64,000 nt of DNA, taken from the NCBI RefSeq assembly GCF_022603395.1, contig NZ_JAIBKA010000001.1:248001-312000 (forward strand), written 5' to 3'. This DNA comes from Desulfoferrobacter suflitae (lineage in GTDB: Bacteria > Desulfobacterota > Syntrophobacteria > Syntrophobacterales > Syntrophobacteraceae). The translations under genes and the position numbers were made by a program. This document shows positions 44,357 to 53,744 of this stretch, piece after piece. The notes below the pieces were generated by a model. That model did no database searches and was not told the origin of the DNA. It was given only the letters and a program-made list of their open reading frames with translations. Each line of letters starts with the position of its first letter. Position 1 is the first letter of the stretch.

Positions 44357-46840
44357 CTATCGATCCACGTCGGGCATGATGAAATCAACCGAACCGATAA
44401 CCGCCGCCAGATCCGGGATAGTCCGTCCCACGGTCATGAGCGGTACGGCCTGCAGATTGGCGAAGGCGGGGGTCCTGATGCGCATGCGGTAGGCCATGTT
44501 GAGTCCGTCGCTGACCACGTAGTAGCCCTGCTCGCCGTGCGCAATCTCGACGGCGTGGTAGGCTTCCCCCCGCGGTATCCTGGGACCCCGGGTGGAGTTG
44601 ATGAAATGATGAATCAAACTTTCAATGTCGTTCAGCGTATCCTCCTTCTGCGGCAGGCAATAGCGATAGTCATCCGTCATGTAGCGGCCCGCAGGCATTT
44701 GGGCGGCTGCCTGCCGGATAATCCGCAGGCTCTGGCGCATCTCTTCGATCCGAACAAGGTAGCGCGCATAGCAATCGCCTCCATCGGCAGTCGGGATATC
44801 GAAGTCGAAAGCTGCATAAGCGGCGTACGGCATTTTCTTTCGCAAGTCCCACTCCAACCCGGACGCCCGCAGATTCGGCCCGGTCACTCCCCACTCCATG
44901 GCATCCTGCAACGACAAACAGCCGACACCCCTGGTGCGGGCTTTAAAGATGGGATTGCGGTTGAACAGGGCTTCGTACTCTTTGATACGGCCGGGAAAAA
45001 TGCGCACCAACTGATCGATCGGCTCCTTCCACCCCTCGGGCAGGTCGGCCGCCACCCCGCCGATGCGAAACCAGGCCGGATGCAGCCGACCCCCTGTTAT
45101 GTGCTCAATAATATCGAGCACCATTTCGCGCTCCCGGAAAGTGTAGAAGGTGGCGCTCATCATGCCGATATCGTGAACAAACGTCCCCAACCACAGGAGA
45201 TGATTGCTGAGCCGGAACAACTCGGAGAGCATTACGCGGATGTATTGCGCTCTGTCCGGCACACGGATCCCCGCCAGCAGTTCGACGGAACTGAGATAGG
45301 CCAGGTTGTTGGCCACCCCACTGAGATAATCGACGCGATCCGTGTAAGGGATAAACTGGTGCCAGGACTGGCGTTCTCCTATTTTTTCCGCGCCGCGGTG
45401 GTGATAGCCTATATCGATGTCCATGTCAGTGATCTCTTCACCCGACAGGGCCAGGATAAAGCGGCAGACGCCGTGAGTGCCGAAATGGTGAGGGCCGTAA
45501 TTGAGAATGAGCTCTTGATCGATGTTGCGTCCACGCAGATGAGCCGCCGCATCCAAAGGTTGATGAATGCGTGCATCCTCCAAGGCATAGGGCGGCATGT
45601 CGGTCGCTCGACCGGGGTGGGACTTCAGCAGTGGATGGCCGGGCCAGTCGTGCGGCATGATCAGGCGGCGCAAATGCGGATGCCCGGCAAAGTGTATCCC
45701 GAACATGTCGAATACTTCCCGCTCATACCAGTTGGCGCAAGGCCACAGGTCGGTGATGCTTGTCACGGCGGCCGCATCGTTGCCGAGGGGCACTTTCAGT
45801 CGAATGCGGCTGACATTCTCGAAACTGAGCAGGTGGTACACCAGTGTGAAATCAGCACCATCTTCCACGTGGCGCGCCACTGCCGCGCAGTCGCCGGCGC
45901 CGCTGTTGGTCGGATCTCTGTAGGGACGACGGGCGCGCCGGGCCGATTCATCGATGGCAGTGACATCCTCGAGCCTCAGAAACCTGGGCGCCGCCTCATT
46001 TTTCAAATACCGCAAAACCTCTTTGACACGCTCCTGCCTTACTGTAAAGGTGATCATGTCCGATGTTTCTGGGACCTGGGCGACGGCATCGCCAAAGCGC
46101 TTGGCAAGAACCCCGGCCAGCGACTGGTCGGCTTCCGACAGCTCAATTCGCCTGGCCGGTGGAGTCCACATCACATCGGATCGGCTTCCCCAAAACCTGG
46201 GAGGAATGACCGAGGTTCCCCTGAACGCCGTCCCGTCATATCCCGGCCCACGGGTATCGCGGGATTTTGTCTTCCCGTCTGCGAGGATGGGCCTGGTGGT
46301 GCCCTGGCTTCCACCGCCGAGATGGAAAACCGCACGCGACGGTCTCTCCTCGGCCACGATTTTATGCTGCAGCAGTACAAGACCCTGCAACAGCGCTTCA
46401 GGACGTGGAGGGCAGCCCGGCACGTAAACATCGACAGGGAGGATTTGATCCACCCCTTGAACAACGCTGTACACGTCGTACATCCCGCCGCAGTTGGAGC
46501 AGGAGCCCATGGACATCACCCATTTGGGCTCGGACATCTGTTCATACAGCCTGACAATAGACGGGGCCATCTTTTTGAAAATCGTCCCCGAAGTGATCAG
46601 CAAATCCGCCTGCCGCGGTGATGCCCGGAACACTTCCGAGCCGAAGCGGGCAATGTCGTAGCGGGAAGTGAAGGCTGTGGACATTTCGATGAAACAACAC
46701 GACAATCCAAAAAAAAACGGCCACACGCTGTTCTTGCGCGCCCAGTTGATGACGGTATCGGCCATACTGGGCGCCGGACCTGCAGACGCTGCTAGTTTCT
46801 GCCCCTCGATGGTCCCCACTCCAGTCCCCCCTTGCGCCAT
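44357..46840 (-). CDS. nuoBCD: NADH-quinone oxidoreductase fused subunits B, C and D
   Basis: One 827-aa chain carrying three connecting-module subunits. NuoB comes first, with the N2 cluster cysteines at about 48, 49, 114 and 143; the spacing matches stand-alone NuoB. A linker of roughly 60 residues follows, then NuoC (about 255-430, ending with the [17 protein letters not shown] motif) and NuoD (from about 435, with [15 protein letters not shown] and the quinone-site His). C-D fusions are common and B-C-D fusions are known in some bacteria. The start is uncertain: 46840 overlaps nuoA by 49 nt, and ATG 46765 gives a shorter NuoB N-terminus. Confidence 0.93.
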   Translation of the reverse strand: MAQGGTGVGTIEGQKLAASAGPAPSMADTVINWARKNSVWPFFFGLSCCFIEMSTAFTSRYDIARFGSEVFRASPRQADLLITSGTIFKKMAPSIVRLYEQMSEPKWVMSMGSCSNCGGMYDVYSVVQGVDQILPVDVYVPGCPPRPEALLQGLVLLQHKIVAEERPSRAVFHLGGGSQGTTRPILADGKTKSRDTRGPGYDGTAFRGTSVIPPRFWGSRSDVMWTPPARRIELSEADQSLAGVLAKRFGDAVAQVPETSDMITFTVRQERVKEVLRYLKNEAAPRFLRLEDVTAIDESARRARRPYRDPTNSGAGDCAAVARHVEDGADFTLVYHLLSFENVSRIRLKVPLGNDAAAVTSITDLWPCANWYEREVFDMFGIHFAGHPHLRRLIMPHDWPGHPLLKSHPGRATDMPPYALEDARIHQPLDAAAHLRGRNIDQELILNYGPHHFGTHGVCRFILALSGEEITDMDIDIGYHHRGAEKIGERQSWHQFIPYTDRVDYLSGVANNLAYLSSVELLAGIRVPDRAQYIRVMLSELFRLSNHLLWLGTFVHDIGMMSATFYTFREREMVLDIIEHITGGRLHPAWFRIGGVAADLPEGWKEPIDQLVRIFPGRIKEYEALFNRNPIFKARTRGVGCLSLQDAMEWGVTGPNLRASGLEWDLRKKMPYAAYAAFDFDIPTADGGDCYARYLVRIEEMRQSLRIIRQAAAQMPAGRYMTDDYRYCLPQKEDTLNDIESLIHHFINSTRGPRIPRGEAYHAVEIAHGEQGYYVVSDGLNMAYRMRIRTPAFANLQAVPLMTVGRTIPDLAAVIGSVDFIMPDVDR

Positions 46841-47208
46841 ACATAGAACAGACTGATCAGCAAAATGATTATGAAAACTGATATTCTCAGCCAGCCCTGC
46901 CATCCCAGCTCGTGGAAGGCCACTGCCCAGGAAAAGATGAATGCCGCTTCGACATCGAAGATCAAAAAAAAGACCGCCACCAGATAGAACGGTACCGGAT
47001 AGTTGAAACGTCCAGACCCGGTGGGGATAACCCCACTCTCGTAGGGCCTGAGCTTCTCACAACTCTCCTGCTTCACACCGAGCCGGCTGGTCAGAAAAAG
47101 AATGACCCCCATCAGAACCAATACGATGGATGCAAACACGCCCAGGGCAAAAATATTGGGATGCCAGGGTGATAAGGCTTCTACCAGATGTTGCGGGGCA
47201 CGCTCCAT
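46792..47208 (-). CDS. nuoA: NADH-quinone oxidoreductase subunit A
   Basis: Three-helix membrane subunit (138 aa) with [20 protein letters not shown] near residue 56 and the [13 protein letters not shown] segment near 89. The ribosome site GAGG is 8 nt before ATG. First gene of the nuo operon; its start is about 40 nt after a terminator-like hairpin. Confidence 0.95.
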   Translation of the reverse strand: MERAPQHLVEALSPWHPNIFALGVFASIVLVLMGVILFLTSRLGVKQESCEKLRPYESGVIPTGSGRFNYPVPFYLVAVFFLIFDVEAAFIFSWAVAFHELGWQGWLRISVFIIILLISLFYVWRKGGLEWGPSRGRN

Positions 47209-47248
47209 AATGCAGCCTCAGGATCACACTCGTTGTCGCGCATCAGCC

Positions 47249-47269
47249 AAAAAATTCGGCAGCCGAATT
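47249..47269 (-). terminator. Terminator-like hairpin in the nuo leader
   Basis: On the minus strand AATTCGGC-T-GCCGAATT is followed directly by six T. It sits about 40 nt upstream of nuoA, so it could act as an attenuator or end an antisense or upstream transcript. With only one base between perfect arms, the actual loop must open to AATTCG/CGAATT. The stem is short. Confidence 0.35.
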
Positions 47270-47482
47270 ATCCTTGCACCAAAACCATAGAGGATACAGC
47301 GGAAAATTTCCACCCACAGCCAGGGGTACGCTCGTTTTCCATTTTGCCTTATACTATCAATCCGTTGCTCCGAGGAATTGTTTTCTTTGGCGTAACAGGG
47401 ACAAAAGGTAAAATCTTATGCTACAAAGTCAAGAGTCACCTTGATGCACAGCTTGAAACCCAAAGGGTGAGGTTGCAAAACA

Positions 47483-48124
47483 ATGAACAAATCCTTTCTG
47501 GAGCGATTGGCCGAACCGCAGCCCGATCCTGGAGGCGGGGCCGCCGCCGCCTACGGAGGATCGCTCGGCCTCGCTCTGCTGGAAAAAATTGTCCGGCTGG
47601 AACACGCGCGCAATCGAGGCGCCGGCGAATCCGTGGACGACTGGCGGCAAATGTTGCAGGAAATTTCCGAGCTGTCGGGCGATTTTTCAAGACTCATGAA
47701 AAGCGATGTCGAGGCTTACAAAGCCCTTGTCGAGGCCCGCCGCAACGGCGATGCAAACCAGCTCCGGGAAGCAGTTGAAAATGCCATCCATTGCCCCGAG
47801 AAGATCATGTTGACAGTGCGCCGTGCATTGCAGCTGGCCTGCACGGTGGCAGAATCATGCAAACACCACCTGGTGGCCGACTTGCTGGTTGCTGTTGGGT
47901 TTTTGGGAGCGGCGCTGCGCGGCGGGCATCACATCGCGCTAGCCAATCTCCCTTTGATAAAAGAGATCGGCCATCGGCAGATGCGTCAATCGGAGCTTTC
48001 ACAAGTCCTTGAGTCCGCCCGTGAACTTGAAGATCAGACCACGGGGGAACTGCTCGGGCGCCTCCACTGCCGCCTCAATAGCGAATGCCACGGGAAATGT
48101 CGCGGCGAAAGGCATGACCCGTAG
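47483..48124 (+). CDS. Cyclodeaminase/cyclohydrolase-family protein
   Basis: A 213-aa protein of the formiminotransferase-cyclodeaminase C-terminal family (also FchA). It starts with the family pattern FLERLAEPQPDPGGGAAAA, with SLGLALLEKIVRL after it, and is otherwise all-helical. Members act on formimino- or methenyl-tetrahydrofolate; in acetogens and syntrophs FchA is the methenyl-THF cyclohydrolase. No folate genes are adjacent, so the reaction is uncertain. The C-terminus has an extra Cys/His-rich tail. Confidence 0.75.
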   Translation: MNKSFLERLAEPQPDPGGGAAAAYGGSLGLALLEKIVRLEHARNRGAGESVDDWRQMLQEISELSGDFSRLMKSDVEAYKALVEARRNGDANQLREAVENAIHCPEKIMLTVRRALQLACTVAESCKHHLVADLLVAVGFLGAALRGGHHIALANLPLIKEIGHRQMRQSELSQVLESARELEDQTTGELLGRLHCRLNSECHGKCRGERHDP

Positions 48125-48175
48125 GGCAATTCGACCCGGGCATGTCGCAATCCTTGATCACTCCGATCCCTGTGC

Positions 48176-50794
48176 TCAATTGCCATTTGGACTCGCTGCA
48201 GGCAGTGGCTGCAGCCTCGGCATTTGCAGGCGCTCTTGCAGTCGACGCGTCATCTTTTCGAGGGCAATCTCCAGAGACGGCTCCATCACAACCACATCGC
48301 CCTGGGTGACAATGAGCCGCGTCAATTGGGGAATCTTCAAACGCCCTGCGGCCTTCAGATAGATTGGTAGAATATATTCCACCGTGCCCCCGAAGGGCAA
48401 AATGATCAGCTTGCCGCGCTGTACCTCGGTGCCGATCTGATCCCAGAGGGTGAGCTGCTGGGCCACGTGAGGATCTTGATCAATGATTGCTTCAATTTGA
48501 GAAGGTCCGTAGACCACCAACCCCTTGGGAAAAGAGTAGACGATGATTTCACCGTAATGAGGCTCATCGCAGCGCACAACTGCCATGGCGCGCAGATTGT
48601 CGAGCCCCTTGGGACGCATGGGAACCATCAGGATGAATTCTTCGCGATCCTTTTCGATCAGGTTGAGTGTCAGATAATAGGGTTTGACCTCGATAGCTTT
48701 TTCGCCCCTGAATTCCCTGGCAAATTCCCAGATGTCCTCCTGTTTGTAGTAGGTGTCCGCATTGGCCTGATGGTATTTGGCATAGATACTCATCTGAATC
48801 TCGAAGATATCTTTCGGGTAACGCAGATGAGGTTTCAGCTCGGCATCCATGGCAACCATGGATTGCAGTAACCCCGGGTACATCCGGCTGTAAGCCCGAA
48901 TAATGGGATCGTTTGGATCGGCTATGTAGTAAGTCACGCTGCCGTCGTATGCGTCCACTACAATTTTGACCGAATTGCGAATATAGTTGAATTCTTGTGA
49001 CGCGCCAGGAAACGGCTGGGCGTTGGGATACCAATCAGAAGTCGTGTACGCGTCCTGGATCCAGTAGATCCTTTCCGAGGTGACCACGACATACGGGTCC
49101 TTGTCGAGAATGAAAAAGGGCGTGAGGGTCGTGATTGCGTCAACGATATTGCGCCGAAACAAGATACGACTGTTTCTGTTGGTTTCCGGCGTGAAGAAGA
49201 TATTCTTATCTTTGAAATACACGGCAAACATCAACTTGCTAAACAGAGAGGAAATGGGAACTCCGCCGGTACCGCTGTAATCAGTCATTGCGAAGGAATC
49301 GCCCGAGGGATAATCAAATTCGTGGTTATCGTTTGGGGCGATGGCGTACTCGTAAGGTTCAAGTCCGTAATAGATCCCCGGTTGTTTAATGGTCAAACCA
49401 TAGCCGGATCTGGGCGGGAGGTCCCCGATAAACCACGTCATCGCCTCCTCCCCCCGTTGGGCCGCAGGGTTCATGGCCACACCATAACCATGTGTGTATT
49501 TCAAGTGCTTATTAATCCAATTTTGGGCCCCTGCCGGAAGCTTTTCCAAGATCAGGTCCCGGGCCGAGATGAACACCTGCTGATAGACCCCATTGACCGT
49601 GTAACGGTCCACATCCACCCCGGTGAACTCATAATACGGCCGAATGGCCTGCAACTGCTCATACACCTCCAGCAGCACATCCTCGAACCAAACAGGAATA
49701 TTGCGAATGCTGTCTTCCATTTTTGGCTCTTTGTCGATTTCAGGAATCGGAGAGACATTATATTCTCGAATCTTCGCCTTATCCAGATTGTAGGAAGCCA
49801 TGGTGGATTGAATGCTGCTTTCGATGTAGGGAGTTTGCTTGGACAGTTCCGCCGGTTTGACCCAATACTGCTCCACGAATTTGGGCAAAAAGGAGGATTC
49901 GCGTGCTCCCAGAGCTAGCAGGAACAATACCGTGGAAGCAATCAACACCCTAAGACCCCGTTTGGTGTTGATATAGAATATGAGGGAAAGAGCGGTACTC
50001 ATGAGCAGCAGCAGGGTAATCCAAATGAGCGGCAAAATGACGCGCATTTCGATATAGCCGGGGCCGAAGAAAAGCGGTTCGTTGTTGACGCTGTAGAGCA
50101 GTTCATAACGCTGTAGAATGTAGTCCCAAATTTCGATTGCAAAAATGACCAGAATGAGCAGGCTGAGATGGATCTTGGCACCCTGGGGCAGTTTTTGCTC
50201 GTGCTGAAAAAGCACACGACGTTCCATCCAGTAGAGCACAACCAGGCCAATGAAGAGTAGCCCAAAAGCCAGCAACAGGCGATTCTGCAAGAGGCTGTAG
50301 ATGGGAAAGGCAAACAGATAATAGCTTATGTCCTTGCCAAACACCGGGTCGGTCACACCTTGATTGGGACCAAAGATGTACATCAGGGAAGCTTCCCACT
50401 GTTCGAACAGGGGCAAGGCAATGATGATTCCCAGAATGAGCGAAAGCGGCAGATAAAATTTCAGGGAACCGCTGCGAAACAGCCTGAAGATATCGCGATA
50501 GGCTTGCCGTATTTTGCTGTTGGTTTTGGATTCGACGGGCTCGGTGGTGCCAAGGAAGCGCGAGGCAACCCAGAAGTTGAGAAAAAAAATCAAGAAGAAA
50601 AGGCCCGTGACCGCCAGGAATATAGCATACCGGTAAAGCATTCTCAGCCAGAAATAGGCGCCGTAGTTGAGTGATTGAAACCACCAGAAGTCAACTATGA
50701 AATTAACGAAAAAGATATTGAGTAGAACAAAAAAAACGGCAAGAACTGAGAGACTGATTCCGATCAGCAAGACACTGCGTTTCAACTGCTGCAT
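48176..50794 (-). CDS. UPF0182-family membrane protein
   Basis: An 872-aa protein with about seven membrane helices in the first 300 residues and a large C-terminal domain that probably faces the periplasm. Family-typical segments are DFWWFQSLNYG near residue 36, NPAAQRGEEAMTWFIGDLPPRS near 450 (read in parts) and LRYPKDIFEIQ near 680. The function of this widespread family is unknown. The ribosome site GGGGAGC precedes ATG. It diverges from the Mrp-like cluster. Confidence 0.88.
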   Translation of the reverse strand: MQQLKRSVLLIGISLSVLAVFFVLLNIFFVNFIVDFWWFQSLNYGAYFWLRMLYRYAIFLAVTGLFFLIFFLNFWVASRFLGTTEPVESKTNSKIRQAYRDIFRLFRSGSLKFYLPLSLILGIIIALPLFEQWEASLMYIFGPNQGVTDPVFGKDISYYLFAFPIYSLLQNRLLLAFGLLFIGLVVLYWMERRVLFQHEQKLPQGAKIHLSLLILVIFAIEIWDYILQRYELLYSVNNEPLFFGPGYIEMRVILPLIWITLLLLMSTALSLIFYINTKRGLRVLIASTVLFLLALGARESSFLPKFVEQYWVKPAELSKQTPYIESSIQSTMASYNLDKAKIREYNVSPIPEIDKEPKMEDSIRNIPVWFEDVLLEVYEQLQAIRPYYEFTGVDVDRYTVNGVYQQVFISARDLILEKLPAGAQNWINKHLKYTHGYGVAMNPAAQRGEEAMTWFIGDLPPRSGYGLTIKQPGIYYGLEPYEYAIAPNDNHEFDYPSGDSFAMTDYSGTGGVPISSLFSKLMFAVYFKDKNIFFTPETNRNSRILFRRNIVDAITTLTPFFILDKDPYVVVTSERIYWIQDAYTTSDWYPNAQPFPGASQEFNYIRNSVKIVVDAYDGSVTYYIADPNDPIIRAYSRMYPGLLQSMVAMDAELKPHLRYPKDIFEIQMSIYAKYHQANADTYYKQEDIWEFAREFRGEKAIEVKPYYLTLNLIEKDREEFILMVPMRPKGLDNLRAMAVVRCDEPHYGEIIVYSFPKGLVVYGPSQIEAIIDQDPHVAQQLTLWDQIGTEVQRGKLIILPFGGTVEYILPIYLKAAGRLKIPQLTRLIVTQGDVVVMEPSLEIALEKMTRRLQERLQMPRLQPLPAASPNGN

Positions 50795-50852
50795 GATGCT
50801 CCCCTCTGGAGATGAAAATATTTTGCGAGAAAAAGCTCAGCTTTTTTCAAGT

Positions 50853-50880
50853 TTGAGTGTAATCACCCGGTCCATATAAG
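50853..50880 (+). promoter_or_regulatory. Possible promoter of the Mrp-like cluster
   Basis: TTGAGT, a 16-bp spacer and TATAAG, about 190 nt before the first gene of the cluster. The -10 is good and the -35 is weak. An AT-rich inverted repeat (GAAAAAGCT/AGCTTTTT) at 50829-50846 lies just upstream. Confidence 0.3.
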
Positions 50881-51068
50881 GCAATTCAGGGTCTGTTGTC
50901 CATGGGCAAGCACAATGATGCCGTCCATATACCTGACCCGACGACCCTGCCGGGAATCCAAGACCAATAAAGCCATGATCGTTCTTCTGAATCAACTGTA
51001 AAATCAATCATGGCCAATTGAACCGTTACGTATTAATACTACAGCAAGGCTTCTGGATAGAAGGTTGA

Positions 51069-51662
51069 ATGACACAATCTGAACGGGGCCGGAAAATGTT
51101 CATTGAGTCAGGCAAAAAAGAGAAGTTTCCTATGGAGCGTCATGGCATGCTGCTGTTGAACCGCATTTTCCATCGCTTTCTGCTGCTGTGTCTTTTATGG
51201 TGGGTGCTTACGGAGGGTTATCCCGGATCGTGGTGGTTCGGTTTGCCCGGAGTGACTGTGACGACCGCTGCCACTCTTGGGCTGAGCAGCCGGTTCACGT
51301 GGCATTGGCGCCCGCTGGGAATGATCCGCTTCGTGCCGTTCTTTTTTCTCCAGTCTCTGCACGGCGGAATCGATGTGGCCTGGCGCGCTTTGCATCGGCA
51401 GACGCCCATGAATCCGGCACTGTTCGATTTCCCGCTGCGTCTCCCGCATGGGCCGGCGCGAGTATTCCTTGCCAACACCGTCAGCCTGTTGCCCGGCACT
51501 TGCAGTGCCGACCTGAGTGAGGAATGTCTGAAAGTGCATGTGTTGGATGGATCCATAGCGATTCATACCCGGCTGCAGGCAGTAGAAGAGCATGTAGCCG
51601 CGTTGTTCGGCCTGAGCATTCCACCTGCTGAACGCTTTGAGGAGGCCTCGCCGCATGAATGA
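51069..51662 (+). CDS. MrpE/MnhE-like (MbhA-like) antiporter subunit
   Basis: A 197-aa membrane protein of the MrpE family, with helices near residues 25-60 and a C-terminal soluble domain. Family segments are FFLQSLHGGIDVAWRAL near 95 and RVFLANTVSLLPGTCSADL near 135. It starts the Mrp-like cluster. ATG 51069 has AAGG 4 nt upstream; later Met codons are possible. Its end overlaps the next start by 8 nt. Confidence 0.85.
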   Translation: MTQSERGRKMFIESGKKEKFPMERHGMLLLNRIFHRFLLLCLLWWVLTEGYPGSWWFGLPGVTVTTAATLGLSSRFTWHWRPLGMIRFVPFFFLQSLHGGIDVAWRALHRQTPMNPALFDFPLRLPHGPARVFLANTVSLLPGTCSADLSEECLKVHVLDGSIAIHTRLQAVEEHVAALFGLSIPPAERFEEASPHE

Positions 51663-51936
51663 TTTTTACCTGGCAGTGAGTGCCTTTCTTCTGGTGAACA
51701 TACTGGTTGGACTGGTGCGCATTCTACGTGGTCCCACGCCACCCGATCGAATGCTGATGGCGCAGATGTTTGGCACCACGGGCGTGGGCATTCTGTTGTT
51801 GCTTTCCGAAGCCATGGGTCTCCCGGTGCTGCGTGATGTCGCGTTGCTTTTCGCCCTGCTCGGAGCTCTCGCTACCGTCTCCTTTGTCAGGCGGTACTGG
51901 CCCGTGGAATTCGCAGAGGAGGAATCAAAGGAATGA
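51655..51936 (+). CDS. MrpF/MnhF-like (MbhB-like) antiporter subunit
   Basis: A 93-aa three-helix protein with RILRGPTPPDRMLMAQM near residue 23 and ALLFALLGALATVSFVRRY near 66, both typical of MrpF. ATG 51655 has GGAGG upstream. Overlaps its neighbours on both sides. Confidence 0.88.
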   Translation: MNDFYLAVSAFLLVNILVGLVRILRGPTPPDRMLMAQMFGTTGVGILLLLSEAMGLPVLRDVALLFALLGALATVSFVRRYWPVEFAEEESKE

Positions 51937-52256
51937 TGTTTGAGGAATGGATCTCTTCTGCTCTGGTGTGTGCCGGCGCGTTTTTCTACCTCGCGGGGAC
52001 TCTCGGCATGCTGCGCTTTCCAGATATTTACACCCGACTGCATGCGGTAACCAAAGCGGACAATCTGGGTTTGGGGTTACTGGCTGCAGGTTTGATGCTG
52101 CGCGCTGAATCATGGCCCGCCATGATCAAACTGGCCCTCATTTGGATGCTTGCTCTCGTAACAAGCGCAACCGCTTGCTATCTGGTTGCAAACAATGCCT
52201 TGCGGGCGGGGTTGCCTCCCGTCCTCGGTCGGTACCGTTCCGGGAGCAGGCCATGA
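51933..52256 (+). CDS. MrpG/MnhG-like (MbhC-like) antiporter subunit
   Basis: A 107-aa three-helix protein. The MrpG signature GTLGMLRFPDIYTRLHAVTKAD is present near residues 22-43 (read in parts), followed by LGLGLLAAGL. Its start and stop each overlap the adjoining gene by 4 nt. Confidence 0.9.
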   Translation: MMFEEWISSALVCAGAFFYLAGTLGMLRFPDIYTRLHAVTKADNLGLGLLAAGLMLRAESWPAMIKLALIWMLALVTSATACYLVANNALRAGLPPVLGRYRSGSRP

Positions 52257-52534
52257 CTGCGCTGACCTGGATATTCGACGGATTGCTCACCGCCGCCATG
52301 GTGTACCTGGCATGGTCGCTTCTGTCGGAGCGCGATCTGTTCAAGGCAGTCGTCTTGTTCATCGCTTTTGGACTGCTCATGGCCCTCGCCTGGGTTCGAT
52401 TACGGGCGCCCGACATAGCCCTTGCGGAAGCCGCCATCAGTGCCGGCCTGAGCGGAGTGCTGCTGCTTGATGCAGTGGGCGCCATCCGTTCTCCCAACCC
52501 GGTTCCTGAAGACACTTCCTCTGACTCCGGGTAA
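52253..52534 (+). CDS. DUF4040/MbhD-like antiporter subunit
   Basis: A 93-aa three-helix protein with LFKAVVLFIAFGLLMALAW and RAPDIALAEAAISAGLSGVL, the segment found in the C-terminal part of MrpA or as stand-alone MbhD. ATG 52253 overlaps the mrpG stop by ATGA. Being separate rather than fused to MrpA marks the cluster as Mbh-like in layout. Confidence 0.82.
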   Translation: MTALTWIFDGLLTAAMVYLAWSLLSERDLFKAVVLFIAFGLLMALAWVRLRAPDIALAEAAISAGLSGVLLLDAVGAIRSPNPVPEDTSSDSG

Positions 52535-52590
52535 GGCGCTGTACCTGAACCCGCTGCAATGAGCCACAACCAACAGGAAATGATCAACCC

Positions 52591-53403
52591 GTGACCAGCA
52601 ACAAATCGCCGACAACCGAGCCCGCTTCCACTCGAAGACCAAAGAGCTCCTCCGGCGCTGCAGGAGTGAGGGAGTTTGCTGCTGAAATCGGCTTTGCCCG
52701 GGTGGCATTTAATCTGCTGGTTGTGCTGCTTTTGGGTCTACTCTTCTGGACCGTGCTGGATTTGCCGCCGCAGTCTGCGGGGCTCCATGCCAAGGTTAAG
52801 GCGCACATGCATGTGAGCGGTGTGGCTTCTCCCATAACCGCTGTGCTGTTGAATTTTCGCGGATACGACACATTGCTCGAAATCGTCGTCCTCCTTTTGG
52901 CCTCCATTGGATGCCTGATCCTGCGCGATGCACCCCAATCGCATCCCGCCTTGGCTCCAGGCCGGCCGGGAAAATGGGTGCTTGACGGCATGATTCATGT
53001 GTTGATTCCAGTCATGCTGCTGACCGCCGGATATCTCCTCTGGGCGGGAGACCATGCACCCGGCGGTGCTTTTCAGGCAGGAGCCGTTTTGGCTGCAGCG
53101 GGCTTCCTCCTCGTCCTGGGGAACAGAATGCGCTTTTGGCGAACCCCGGAGTGGCTGCTGCGGCTCTCCCTTTCCTTCGGCATGATTGTTTTTGTGCTGG
53201 TGGCGAGCGTTGTGACCATCCTAACAAAAAACCTTCTGCAGTATCCGGAAAATTACGCTGGCATTCTGATTTTATTAATTGAAATTTCTGTTGCCGGGTC
53301 CATTGGCTGTGTTTTGATCACGCTTTTTGCAGGGCATCCGCCTGTCACTCGTACGCCTGCTGCCGATCAGCTTTGGCATTCCAACGATGAACCGAAGGAA
53401 TAA
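52591..53403 (+). CDS. Fused MbhE-like and MrpB/MnhB-like antiporter subunit
   Basis: A 270-aa membrane protein in two parts. Residues about 30-110 resemble MbhE or the end of MrpA (a helix, then NFRGYDTLLEIVVLLLASIG). Residues about 125-260 are MrpB-like (MLLTAGYLLWAGDHAPGGAFQAG, read in parts, with GAVLAAAGFLL). The N-terminal 30 residues are polar. The start is GTG with AGGAA 11 nt upstream. The fusion joins two subunits that are separate genes in Pyrococcus mbh. Confidence 0.8.
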   Translation: MTSNKSPTTEPASTRRPKSSSGAAGVREFAAEIGFARVAFNLLVVLLLGLLFWTVLDLPPQSAGLHAKVKAHMHVSGVASPITAVLLNFRGYDTLLEIVVLLLASIGCLILRDAPQSHPALAPGRPGKWVLDGMIHVLIPVMLLTAGYLLWAGDHAPGGAFQAGAVLAAAGFLLVLGNRMRFWRTPEWLLRLSLSFGMIVFVLVASVVTILTKNLLQYPENYAGILILLIEISVAGSIGCVLITLFAGHPPVTRTPAADQLWHSNDEPKE

Positions 53404-53407
53404 AAAC

Positions 53408-53734
53408 ATGAATCAACCGACCTGGTATGCTCTGACCGGAGTCATACTTTTCTCTATGGGAATCCATGCGTTCGTAATACGCACCCACCTGGTGCGCAGA
53501 ATTCTGGCATTCAATATCATGGGAAGCGGAGTGTTTCTTCTCCTTGTGGCGATTGCCCACCGCATCCCCGGTGCCGCTCCGGATCCCGTACCGCACGCTC
53601 TGGTTTTGACCGGTATCGTGGTTTCCGTGAGCTTCACAGCATTCGGTCTGGTACTGCTGAAAAAGATTTATGCAAAAACGGGAAAGACTGCACTGATTGA
53701 TCCAACGGAATCGACCAGCGACCAAACCAACTGA
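53408..53734 (+). CDS. MrpC/MnhC-like (MbhG-like) antiporter subunit
   Basis: A 108-aa NuoK-like protein with three helices. Segments are YALTGVILFSMGIHAFVIR, RRILAFNIMGSGVFLLLVA and PVPHALVLTGIVVSVSFTAFGL. The usual NuoK glutamates are not obvious at the same places, as in other MrpC proteins. ATG 53408 sits 5 nt after the previous stop. Confidence 0.85.
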   Translation: MNQPTWYALTGVILFSMGIHAFVIRTHLVRRILAFNIMGSGVFLLLVAIAHRIPGAAPDPVPHALVLTGIVVSVSFTAFGLVLLKKIYAKTGKTALIDPTESTSDQTN

Positions 53735-53744
53735 AGGAGAAACA

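Noticed and set aside
44537-46621. Long open frame (694 codons) on the plus strand opposite nuoBCD
   Set aside because: It is antisense to a gene with clear motifs, and the translation shows no family features. It arises from codon bias.
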